This document shows, in pieces, positions 1 through 6,477 of a DNA stretch of 6,571 bases. A program made the translations under genes and the position numbers. Under the pieces are notes generated by a model. It did not search any database. It worked only from the letters and a program-made list of their open reading frames with translations, and was not told the DNA's origin. The DNA is from Anaerolineae bacterium (GTDB lineage Bacteria; Chloroflexota; Anaerolineae; UBA1429), in NCBI GenBank assembly GCA_016928125.1, contig JAFGLK010000243.1:1-6571 (forward strand). The letters are read 5' to 3'. The stretch's first letter is position 1, and every line of letters begins with the position of its first letter.

Positions 1-554
1 ACGACACCTCCCATGCTGTGGCACACGATCGAAAAGCGTCGCGACGGGTCCGCTGCTGACCAGCGTTCGATCGACTGGTGGAGCCGGTGGGCGCTGGAAA
101 TGTTGCTCTTGCGCCAGTCATAGGGGAACTCGTAGAGCCGCGAATGATGACCAAGCGTCTGGATGATCGGCAGGTACGCCATTTTCTCGATGCCGATCGG
201 TGTGATCTCGACGTCGGGTGATGCGTCAGATTCGCCGTCCTCGGCGAGATCGAGCAAGTTGAGATAGCCGTGAATGAGCAGCGTCGGGTTAAGCCATAGA
301 ATCGCACTGATACCCCGCGTGCTGGCCAACTGGGACCCCAGAATACCGGGGATGAGGATGGTCGAGCGGCGCTCTTTCTCATCCGGCGGCGTTTCGAGGA
401 GAGCACGGAGGTTTGCGCTCTCCCTGGTGCCCATGGCAGAAGAGAGAACGCGGTCCACGGTGGCCGACCACGCGTTCTCGTGGGGAATCTCAGGTGCCAG
501 GCTCTCGATTTGGGCGGCCAACCATCGTACCAGGCTGTTGGGTAGCTCGGGCAT
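1..554 (-). CDS. LCAT-like alpha/beta hydrolase (lipase/acyltransferase), C-terminal part outside window
   Basis: The minus strand is open from the ATG at 554-552 to the window edge: 184 codons with no stop. The translation fits the lecithin:cholesterol acyltransferase-like family of alpha/beta hydrolases, which cleave or transfer acyl groups of lipids. Visible landmarks are the first strand with the oxyanion-side PGILGSQL (residues 69-76), the Trp-x-Asn-Pro motif (87-90), FPYDWR (143-148) and the nucleophile elbow CHSMGG with Ser180 (codon at 17-15). The catalytic Asp and His would lie beyond the edge. An in-frame TAG lies 18 bases before the ATG, so this is the first possible ATG; the ribosome site is weak (GAGA). 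There is no hydrophobic signal peptide, so the protein is probably cytoplasmic or peripheral. About 60 residues, possibly helical, precede the fold. The gene follows the STAND ATPase by 62 bases on the same strand with no promoter or terminator that I can see between them. Family assignment is fairly sure; substrate is unknown. Confidence 0.85.
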   Translation of the reverse strand, partial: MPELPNSLVRWLAAQIESLAPEIPHENAWSATVDRVLSSAMGTRESANLRALLETPPDEKERRSTILIPGILGSQLASTRGISAILWLNPTLLIHGYLNLLDLAEDGESDASPDVEITPIGIEKMAYLPIIQTLGHHSRLYEFPYDWRKSNISSAHRLHQSIERWSAADPSRRFSIVCHSMGGV

Positions 555-616
555 GATCGTTCTCGCTTGTTTCTATGGTGACATCGACTTTGACTTTTGC
601 CAGTGATTCCGTCCTG

Positions 617-3253
617 CTAGGCGTCGGCCACCGGGGGCTCTCCCGCGGAGGCATCGTCTATCTGCTTCAGAAGTGCACGGACGACCGCGGCGCCAACGTG
701 ATCCAGCTTGCCAAAGAGGGCATCGCCGCGCTCACCCGATAGGACGCGCCAAAGGCTCTGCGCCAGTTCCTTTGACTGTGCGTTGTTCTCCATAGCCTCG
801 AGCATCTCGGCTGCATCGGTGTCCATGGCCTCACCCTGTGAGGTCTTGACAAGGGCGTCGAACAGGGGGGCAAACCGCTTTACCACTGCGGCTGCCGCCG
901 GTGATTGCGCATAGGCTTCTATCGTGAGTGCACGCCACCTGGCGTGTTCTGCTTCATCCTCACGCGCCGTGGCGATTCGCTGCAGGAGCAGGTACAACTC
1001 CCACGGAATGCCCTGCCCGCTGGCTTTTCCGGCCTCCAGGGCGAGCTCCGCTTCAGACTGCGCTTCCTCGGGACGGCTACGGCGCAGCAGAAACTCGGCC
1101 AACGTGGCGCGGGCCATGGTCAGCAACCCGGATGCGCCGTTGGACTCGTACAGGGCAAGAGCCTCACGGAGTTCATTCTCGGCAGCATCGAACATGCGCT
1201 GTTGCGCGGCCAACTGCGCTCGCTGCGAATGAAGCTGCCCCTCAACCAGCCATTGTCCCCCCTCGCGCGCGTGGCCGATCGCTCGGTCCAGATGCTCCAT
1301 GGCCGAGGGTATGCCCTCCGGAGAGCGCAGATCCAGTGTCGCCAGTTGGTTCTCGATCGCAGCCAGGCCTGCATGATCGCCGTTCTCCGTCATTATGGCG
1401 GCAGCCTCCTGCAGTTCCTCGCGGGCCTTGTCGAGATCATTCTGCCTGATCGCGAGAAAGGCTGCCCGGGTGTGCAGATTGGCTCTCAGCTGTGGGTTCT
1501 CCAGATCGCCCAGAGCGGATAGCCCGCGCTGACAGGCACTGGCCGCATCCTCGATCTGGCCGAGCTGAAGATGCACCTCCAGGAGGTCGCTATAGATCTC
1601 GGCCCGGCGCGTGCGGGTAGCTTCGTTGGCATCGAACGGGTCCAGGAGATCCAGGGCTTCATTCAGGCTGCGCACGGCCACATCTGCGTGCTGGGTGTTG
1701 CGCAAGACGTGCGCCAGGTCCACCAGGACACGCACATGGTCCAGCGTGGCCTGCTGCCCTTTATAGTCGACGCCGTCCGGGCGCTCAAAACGTACGGCGA
1801 GCTGGCTCAGCAGGCTCCCAGCCTTTTGCGCGTCGCCCGACGACATGAACGCTTCTGCTTGCTGGAGGGCTATCTCGACACCCGTCTGGGTCCAGGGCCC
1901 CTCCTGGGGGAGAAGCGTCTGCGTCGCCGCGCTGACTGCATCAGTGGCGTGAGCTGACTCTTGTTCAAACCCGAGTGCCTTGAGCAGCGCGTTGTACACC
2001 TGAATGTAGTTGATCGCAACGGATACCTCGCCCGAGGCGAGGATACTCGCGAGCCCTCGCCGCACATTGCCGAGCTCCCGATAAAAAAGCCTGGGGCCTC
2101 GCTCCTGAATCGTGCTTGCAGACCTAAAGATCCACGAGATGAACCCGAAATAGTGGCTATAGTGCGCGGCGGCGAGCTCAGTGCGACGATCGCTGCCCAG
2201 CCGCCGTTCGGCCCATCGCCTCAGTGCTGGATGGATGCGCACCACAGGAATGGTCAGCAGCGGGACAGGTTCGTCCCATACCAGGCCTGCCTGCTCAAGG
2301 GGAGCGGACCCGTCCACCCATTGCTCGCGCGTTATCTCCATGACCTCTGGGCCAAGGTTCTGGACGAATCCGCCCACAAAGATGCCCAGATCGGCCAAGT
2401 GCTCGCGAAGGTCATCGCTGAGCGTACCAACCAGTTGATCGAGGGCCACCTCAAGGGCGCGGTTGCGAAAGCGTCCCTCTCCCGATTGCAGACCCGGAGC
2501 CCTGGCCAATAGTTCAGCCGCCACCGGCTCCAGCGAGTGCTCACCTCGCGCCGCGGAGAGACAGCGGAGAGCGAGCGGGTGCCCGCCGAGCCATTGCACC
2601 AGTTGTTGCCAACGGGCGAGAGGCTCTTGCCTTGCCGTAGCTTGATCGAGCGCCAGACCCAATTCTGTCGCGGCGTCGTCCGCCAGTGTCCCGACCTGGA
2701 ACTCTTGAACGCCTGCCAGACGGCGTGAGCTCGGCGGAAGCTCGATGCCGTCCGAGATCAGGCAGAGGGCGCTCCTGCCCTGAGTGGCGATGCGGTTCGC
2801 CGTTTGATACCAGGTGAGCAGGGCTGGTTGATCAAGGGCCTGTGAACCCCCATAGAGAATGGTGCCCACATCATCCCATATGACGAGCGTCGGCCGGTCG
2901 GCCAGCGCCTGTTCAATCTCGAGAAGGGAGTCCTCAGAGAGCTTGAACTCGGCACCCATCAGGGACTGACCCAGATCGTACAGCGTTGCCTCGGTGATTC
3001 CGGCCAGCCCAAGGCTTGTATATACGACGCGCTCAAAGCGCCCGGAGGCCATCAGCTTGCGCGCCGTCTCGCAGATCAAAGCGGTCTTGCCGACGCCCTC
3101 ATAACCCGTAAGCCAGATGGGGGCTACTCTGTCGGCGGAGAGCAGCGTTTCCAGCTCCGCGAGTTCGCGTGCCCGGCCAATGAGCCCGGTGATCGGTGAC
3201 TGTGGCAGTGCGCCCGGCTGTCCAGCATCAGGCAGGCTGTAGGTGTCGCTCAA
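617..3253 (-). CDS. STAND/NB-ARC-type P-loop ATPase with C-terminal TPR repeats
   Basis: This 878-residue protein is a signal-transduction ATPase of the STAND class. Such proteins hold an ATPase switch closed until their repeats bind a trigger, then usually oligomerise. The Walker A motif is GYEGVGKT (50-57) and Walker B is LVIWDD (123-128). A sensor strand LCLISDG lies at 163-169, and a GGHPLAL motif (the NB-ARC GLPLA equivalent) at 223-229. A winged-helix segment ends in RIHPALRRW (339-347), like the MHD-region His of this class. From about 390 to 785 come helix pairs of TPR type, for example around 548-581, 591-622, 630-663, 672-703 and 711-743. The last 90 residues form a separate helical tail that I do not recognise. 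Only about 20 residues precede the ATPase, so there is no fused effector. No HTH of LuxR/MalT or SARP type is evident, which argues against a transcription activator. It is the first gene of a likely two-gene operon with the LCAT-like hydrolase. Fold is confident; biological role is inferred. Confidence 0.92.
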   Translation of the reverse strand: MSDTYSLPDAGQPGALPQSPITGLIGRARELAELETLLSADRVAPIWLTGYEGVGKTALICETARKLMASGRFERVVYTSLGLAGITEATLYDLGQSLMGAEFKLSEDSLLEIEQALADRPTLVIWDDVGTILYGGSQALDQPALLTWYQTANRIATQGRSALCLISDGIELPPSSRRLAGVQEFQVGTLADDAATELGLALDQATARQEPLARWQQLVQWLGGHPLALRCLSAARGEHSLEPVAAELLARAPGLQSGEGRFRNRALEVALDQLVGTLSDDLREHLADLGIFVGGFVQNLGPEVMEITREQWVDGSAPLEQAGLVWDEPVPLLTIPVVRIHPALRRWAERRLGSDRRTELAAAHYSHYFGFISWIFRSASTIQERGPRLFYRELGNVRRGLASILASGEVSVAINYIQVYNALLKALGFEQESAHATDAVSAATQTLLPQEGPWTQTGVEIALQQAEAFMSSGDAQKAGSLLSQLAVRFERPDGVDYKGQQATLDHVRVLVDLAHVLRNTQHADVAVRSLNEALDLLDPFDANEATRTRRAEIYSDLLEVHLQLGQIEDAASACQRGLSALGDLENPQLRANLHTRAAFLAIRQNDLDKAREELQEAAAIMTENGDHAGLAAIENQLATLDLRSPEGIPSAMEHLDRAIGHAREGGQWLVEGQLHSQRAQLAAQQRMFDAAENELREALALYESNGASGLLTMARATLAEFLLRRSRPEEAQSEAELALEAGKASGQGIPWELYLLLQRIATAREDEAEHARWRALTIEAYAQSPAAAAVVKRFAPLFDALVKTSQGEAMDTDAAEMLEAMENNAQSKELAQSLWRVLSGERGDALFGKLDHVGAAVVRALLKQIDDASAGEPPVADA

Positions 3254-3259
3254 CGAGTG

Positions 3260-3264
3260 CCTCC
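3260..3264 (-). promoter_or_regulatory. Shine-Dalgarno GGAGG deciding the TTG start of the STAND gene
   Basis: On the minus strand GGAGG ends 6 bases before the TTG at 3253-3251. No ATG or GTG in this frame lies near this site, so the TTG is the supported start. A near-consensus ribosome site combined with a poor start codon suggests moderate, possibly limited, translation. Confidence 0.8.
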
Positions 3265-3315
3265 AATTTGGTAACGCATCTGATAGGGCGGGTGGGGCCA
3301 GAGGCCACGACTGGC

Positions 3316-3344
3316 ATTATACCGTAAGCCTCACCTTTTGCTAA
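3316..3344 (-). promoter_or_regulatory. Sigma-A-type promoter of the STAND-hydrolase operon
   Basis: On the minus strand the -35 hexamer TTAGCA (3344-3339) matches 4 of 6 consensus bases. It is separated by exactly 17 bases from a perfect -10 TATAAT (3321-3316). Transcription would begin near 3309, giving a leader of about 55 bases before the TTG. The -35 shares five base pairs with the -35 of the divergent lon promoter. Confidence 0.72.
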
Positions 3345-3347
3345 AGG
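3334..3347. repeat. Inverted repeat CCTTT-TGCT-AAAGG centred on the shared -35 region
   Basis: Perfect 5-base arms flank a 4-base spacer. The centre (3340/3341) falls within both overlapping -35 hexamers. The two -10 boxes lie about 22 and 23 bases from the centre, so the whole divergent promoter is nearly symmetric. This may be a regulator site or may simply reflect back-to-back -35 elements. Confidence 0.55.
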
Positions 3348-3366
3348 GTCTCCTATGGACTATCAT
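3338..3366 (+). promoter_or_regulatory. Sigma-A-type promoter of lon
   Basis: The -35 hexamer TTGCTA (3338-3343, 4 of 6 consensus) and the -10 TATCAT (3361-3366, 5 of 6) are spaced by exactly 17 bases. Transcription would start near 3373, giving a leader of about 34 bases. I found no CIRCE or other heat-shock operator that I recognise. Control may instead act through the palindromes overlapping this promoter. Confidence 0.7.
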
Positions 3367-3368
3367 AG
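3353..3368. repeat. Inverted repeat CTATG-N6-CATAG over the lon -10 box; possible operator
   Basis: Five-base perfect arms (3353-3357 and 3364-3368) surround a 6-base spacer, and the right arm overlaps the -10 hexamer. Extending the arms outward with mismatches gives about 7 of 9 matching pairs. The position suits a repressor site acting on lon only, but an arm this short can occur by chance. Confidence 0.35.
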
Positions 3369-3390
3369 AAGGCCAAGTATGAAAAACTTT

Positions 3391-3398
3391 AAGGGGTG
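3391..3398 (+). promoter_or_regulatory. Ribosome binding site of lon (AAGGGGTG)
   Basis: A purine-rich AAGGGGTG lies about 10 bases before the ATG at 3407. An in-frame TGA at 3380-3382 excludes any start further upstream, so the ATG at 3407 is the first possible one. It also has a better-placed ribosome site than the later in-frame ATGs at 3422 and 3437. Confidence 0.6.
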
Positions 3399-3406
3399 CT
3401 GGCCCT

Positions 3407-5839
3407 ATGGCTCAAGAGTTTATGGATAACGGCGGCATGTTCGATGACTGGCTGGAGGAGGATTTCGAGCGCTTCCAGTCGGATGAAGAGGACAATCTGA
3501 TCGAACTGCCGGTGCTGGCACTGCGTGATGCAGTCATGTATCCGCATATGATGGTCCCTCTTCTCGTCGGGCGAAACAGCTCCCTCAGCGCGGTTGAGGC
3601 CGCGATGGAGGGTGGAAGGCGCATGATCGCTCTGGCGCAGCGAGAGCAGGACGTCGAAGAGCCCGGAGAGCAGGATCTGTACCAGGTTGGGACAGAGATT
3701 GTCATCGGGCGGCGCCTGCGGATGCCAGATGGGTCAGCCAGCATCTGGGTCCAGGGTCAGCGTCGGGTCAAGGTGGAGCGCTTTGTGCAGCAGTATCCCC
3801 ACCTCACGGCGCAGGCCACTGCGCTGGAGGATCACTGGGAGACGTCTCTCTCTACCGAGGCGCTGATGCGCGCAGTGCTGGCGCTGTTCGAAAAAGTGGT
3901 CCAGCTCAATAATAACCTGCCCGAGGATGCCTATGTAGCCGCCGTGAACGCCGAGGAGCCCGGTCTATTGGCGGATCTTGTGGCTTCGATCATCGACTTA
4001 CAAGTCCCGCGCAGGCAGGAGCTCCTCGAAGAGTTAGACGCCACTCGCCGGCTGGAGCATCTCAGTATCGAGCTGGCTACAGAGTTGGACGTGCTCGAGC
4101 TGGAGAATCGGATCCAGTCGCAGGTGCAGGAAGGCATCGACAAGGGACAGCGCGAGTATTTCCTGCGTGAACAGATTCGTGTGATGCAGGATGAGCTGGG
4201 CGAGGGAGATCCTTTCGTCGAGGAAGTCAAAGACCTGCGCGAGCAGCTCGGGGCGCTCAACCTGCCAGAAGAGATCGAGAAGCGCGCTGAGCGAGAGCTT
4301 CATCGACTGGAGGGGCTGTCGTCCGCTTCGCCGGAGAGCGGCATCATTCGCACCTACCTCGATTGGATCATCTCGTTGCCGTGGAGTGAGCAGACCGAGG
4401 ATAGTCTGGACCTCAAGGCGGCGGAGCGGATCCTCGAAGAGACGCACTATGGCTTGCCCAAGGCCAAGGAGCGCATCCTGGAGCACATGGCCGTGCGCCA
4501 GCTGGCCGCGGACAAGATGAAGAGCCCCATCCTCTGCTTTGTTGGGCCTCCCGGCACGGGCAAGACCTCGCTGGGCCGGTCGATTGCCAAGGCACTGGGA
4601 CGAAACTTTGTGCGTGTCAGTCTGGGCGGCATCCGCGATGAGGCCGAAATCAGGGGACATCGCCGCACTTATGTCGGCGCCTTGCCAGGGCGGATCATCC
4701 AGACGATGCGACGGGCCGAGTCATCGAACCCCGTTTTCATGCTCGATGAGATCGACAAAGTCGGCATGGACTTTAGGGGAGATCCTTCGGCGGCTCTGCT
4801 GGAGGTGCTGGATCCGGAGCAGAACAATGCCTTTTCGGATCACTATCTGGAACTGCCCTTTGATCTGTCGAAAGTGATGTTCATCACAACAGCGAATATG
4901 CTCGATACGATTCCGGATCCCCTGCTGGATCGCATGGAGGTCATCGAGTTCCCGGGCTATATGGAGGAAGAAAAGCTCGCCATCGCCGAGCGATTCATCA
5001 TCCCGAGGCAGCTGGAGCAGAACGGCCTGGCGAATCTGAGCTTTTCGCGCGCCACTCTCCAGATGCTGATTCGTGAGTATACGCAGGAGGCCGGCGTCCG
5101 TAACCTCGAGCGGGAGATCGCGAATATCTGTCGCAAGGTTGCCCGCCGTGTCGCCGAGGGCAAACCCGCTCCCAAGTCCATCGGTTGCCAGTCGCTCACG
5201 CGCTACCTGGGGCCGCCGCGGTATAGCATCGGCGAGGCAGAGAACCAGGATGAGGTCGGCGTCGCGACGGGGCTCGCCTGGACAGAGTCGGGCGGCGATA
5301 CCCTGTCGATTGAGGTGACGGTACTCCCGGGCAAGGGCAGCTTGCTCATGACGGGTCAGCTTGGCGACATCATGCAAGAGTCTGCTCAGGCGGCGCTCAG
5401 CTACACCCGCTCACGGGCGGAGGAGCTCGGCCTTGAGGAACTGGATTTCGACAAGATCGACATCCATATCCATGTGCCCGAGGGCGCTGTGCCCAAGGAC
5501 GGGCCCTCGGCAGGCATCACGATCGCTACAGCTCTCATTTCCGCGCTGACTGGCAGGCCTGTCGTACACAATGTGGCGATGACGGGTGAGATCACACTAC
5601 GCGGCCGGGTACTCCCTATCGGGGGCGTGCGCGAAAAGATGCTGGCTGCGCACCGAGCCGGTCTCACCACGATGCTGCTTCCGGGGCGCAACAAGCGCGA
5701 CCTTTCCGAGATACCGCTCAAGATGAGACGCGGGCTGAACCTGGTCTTTGTGGACTCGATGGATCAGGTGCTGCCGATCGCGCTGTCGCCGGATGTGGAT
5801 CCAAACGCTCGGATTGAGGCTCTGTACGATCAGGCCTGA
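3407..5839 (+). CDS. lon: ATP-dependent Lon protease (LonA type, S16 family)
   Basis: An 810-residue Lon protease, complete and of normal length. Lon is a cytoplasmic homohexamer that unfolds and degrades damaged proteins and short-lived regulators using ATP. Residues about 31-225 form the LON substrate-binding domain (ELPVLALRDAVMYPHM at its start). These are followed by a long coiled coil containing YFLREQIRVMQDELGE. The AAA+ module has Walker A GPPGTGKT (380-387), Walker B FMLDEID with Asp447-Glu448, sensor-1 Asn497 and a sensor-2 Arg565 in GVRNLER. The C-terminal peptidase domain carries the nucleophile Ser701 in PKDGPSAG and Lys744 in GVREKM. Their 43-residue spacing equals that of E. 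coli Ser679/Lys722, so the catalytic dyad is intact. The first 33 residues are strikingly acidic (13 Asp/Glu against one Arg) and precede the canonical domain. The gene is monocistronic: it has its own promoter and a strong terminator, and it is divergent from the STAND operon. Confidence 0.98.
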   Translation: MAQEFMDNGGMFDDWLEEDFERFQSDEEDNLIELPVLALRDAVMYPHMMVPLLVGRNSSLSAVEAAMEGGRRMIALAQREQDVEEPGEQDLYQVGTEIVIGRRLRMPDGSASIWVQGQRRVKVERFVQQYPHLTAQATALEDHWETSLSTEALMRAVLALFEKVVQLNNNLPEDAYVAAVNAEEPGLLADLVASIIDLQVPRRQELLEELDATRRLEHLSIELATELDVLELENRIQSQVQEGIDKGQREYFLREQIRVMQDELGEGDPFVEEVKDLREQLGALNLPEEIEKRAERELHRLEGLSSASPESGIIRTYLDWIISLPWSEQTEDSLDLKAAERILEETHYGLPKAKERILEHMAVRQLAADKMKSPILCFVGPPGTGKTSLGRSIAKALGRNFVRVSLGGIRDEAEIRGHRRTYVGALPGRIIQTMRRAESSNPVFMLDEIDKVGMDFRGDPSAALLEVLDPEQNNAFSDHYLELPFDLSKVMFITTANMLDTIPDPLLDRMEVIEFPGYMEEEKLAIAERFIIPRQLEQNGLANLSFSRATLQMLIREYTQEAGVRNLEREIANICRKVARRVAEGKPAPKSIGCQSLTRYLGPPRYSIGEAENQDEVGVATGLAWTESGGDTLSIEVTVLPGKGSLLMTGQLGDIMQESAQAALSYTRSRAEELGLEELDFDKIDIHIHVPEGAVPKDGPSAGITIATALISALTGRPVVHNVAMTGEITLRGRVLPIGGVREKMLAAHRAGLTTMLLPGRNKRDLSEIPLKMRRGLNLVFVDSMDQVLPIALSPDVDPNARIEALYDQA

Positions 5840-5859
5840 GACAATTAGGCTGAGCAGTC

Positions 5860-5893
5860 AAGACTCCCCGCGCTCGCTCGGGGAGTCTTTTTT
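5860..5893 (+). terminator. Intrinsic terminator of lon
   Basis: A perfect 11-base-pair stem (5860-5870 with 5879-5889, core ACTCCCCG/CGGGGAGT) encloses an 8-base loop and runs into six T residues (5888-5893). It lies 20 bases after the lon stop. Read from the minus strand the same hairpin lacks a clear U-tract, so it should be less efficient for transcripts arriving from the convergent PspC gene. Confidence 0.95.
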
Positions 5894-5947
5894 GTGATTC
5901 TGAACCAGGGGCGCACAGCGCAGGCACCCACCATAGTGTAGTTGACG

Positions 5948-6412
5948 CTAGGGGCGCTTGTTGAGGACCTCTATCAGCAGGGCGATGCCGAGGGCGACCA
6001 CCGCTACCGGTGCCAGAATTCGCAGCCACGAAAAGAGGCCCAGATTCCGCAACAGAATCATCAGGCCGAGGCCGACCAGGACCACCCCGAGAAGGACGGG
6101 CCACTCTGCAGCGTTGGTCCTGTCGGGTTCGGTTGCCCAGTCTGGCAGGGGCGTCTCGTCGAGGCGGCTCGTATCGGACCCCGGATTGACAACCTGGCTG
6201 CCCAGGCTGCGCTCCTCGGCCTGGAAGACCTCACGCGCGTCGGGGATGATGATCCACAGAATGAGATAGAGTGGCACGCCCAACCCGCCCGCTGAGCTCA
6301 GCAGGATGAACAAGATACGAAAGATCAGAGGACTGAGGCCCAGGTGCAGACCAAGCCCTCCACAAACGCCAGCGATGACGCGATCATTCCGGCTGCGATA
6401 CAGGCGTCGCAT
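5948..6412 (-). CDS. PspC-domain membrane protein with two C-terminal membrane helices
   Basis: A 154-residue protein. Residues 1-58 match the PspC family: basic start RRLYRSRNDRVIAGVCGGL, then a hydrophobic stretch (about 28-57) ending in LYLILWIIIP. PspC in enterobacteria is an inner-membrane sensor of envelope stress; most other bacteria carry such domains in varied proteins of unknown role. A polar, acidic linker (58-103) is followed by two more hydrophobic segments (about 105-122 and 130-150) with GLGLMILLRNLGLFSWL. This pattern resembles the membrane part of LiaI/LiaF-like proteins of cell-envelope stress systems. The ATG at 6412-6410 is supported by AAAGGGGGG three bases upstream. The gene follows mutL by 65 bases on the same strand, so it is probably co-transcribed, and it converges on lon. 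Domain call is sure; function is not. Confidence 0.93.
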   Translation of the reverse strand: MRRLYRSRNDRVIAGVCGGLGLHLGLSPLIFRILFILLSSAGGLGVPLYLILWIIIPDAREVFQAEERSLGSQVVNPGSDTSRLDETPLPDWATEPDRTNAAEWPVLLGVVLVGLGLMILLRNLGLFSWLRILAPVAVVALGIALLIEVLNKRP

Positions 6413-6415
6413 AAT

Positions 6416-6424
6416 CCCCCCTTT
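6416..6424 (-). promoter_or_regulatory. Ribosome binding site of the PspC-like gene
   Basis: The minus-strand sequence AAAGGGGGG lies three bases before the ATG at 6412-6410. It fixes this start, although the spacing from the last G is short; pairing with the upstream half of the G run would give normal spacing. Confidence 0.6.
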
Positions 6425-6432
6425 GCGCAGGT

Positions 6433-6468
6433 ATGCTTCTGCACCCTATACGCAGCGGGATGCTTCTG
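6433..6468. repeat. Pair of 9-base direct repeats in the mutL-PspC spacer
   Basis: ATGCTTCTG occurs at 6433-6441 and again at 6460-6468, a 27-base period, within a 65-base spacer. Between them, minus-strand GCATCCC and GGGTGC could form a small bulged hairpin, but no U-tract follows, so this is not a convincing terminator. Significance is unknown. Confidence 0.4.
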
Positions 6469-6477
6469 GTTGTTTGG

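Noticed and set aside
274..606. 110-codon plus-strand open frame at the left
   Set aside because: The minus strand of the same stretch encodes an LCAT-like hydrolase with several ordered family motifs, so this frame is a shadow.
905..1522. 205-codon plus-strand open frame antisense to the STAND gene
   Set aside because: It overlaps a clear P-loop/TPR coding region, its translation has no recognisable family features, and long antisense frames are expected opposite GC-rich genes.
1961..2512. 183-codon plus-strand open frame antisense to the STAND gene
   Set aside because: It is a shadow frame of the winged-helix/TPR-coding region, with no domain logic or promoter of its own.
3379..3429. 16-codon upstream frame (MKNFKGCWPYGSRVYG) overlapping the lon start in another frame
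   Set aside because: It lacks a good ribosome site, begins only a few bases after the predicted transcript start, and has no regulatory peptide hallmark. It could matter only if transcription starts further upstream.
4034..4660. 208-codon minus-strand open frame inside lon
   Set aside because: It lies opposite the highly conserved lon coiled-coil and AAA+ region. The conservation belongs to lon.
4721..5377. 218-codon minus-strand open frame inside lon
   Set aside because: It is the antisense shadow of the lon AAA+ to protease junction, with no independent support.
5894..5947. Possible terminator for the PspC gene before the lon hairpin
   Set aside because: No stem with a U-tract is visible on the minus strand in this gap. 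The lon hairpin may serve partially, but the evidence is weak.
5718..6104. 128-codon minus-strand frame spanning the end of lon and the terminator
   Set aside because: It crosses the lon terminator and overlaps the PspC gene out of frame, and its Pro/Arg/Ser-rich composition is typical of a shadow.
6413..6477. Separate promoter for the PspC gene
   Set aside because: A TATAGG-like box is present, but there is no -35 at acceptable spacing (nearest candidate about 25 bases away), so co-transcription with mutL is simpler.
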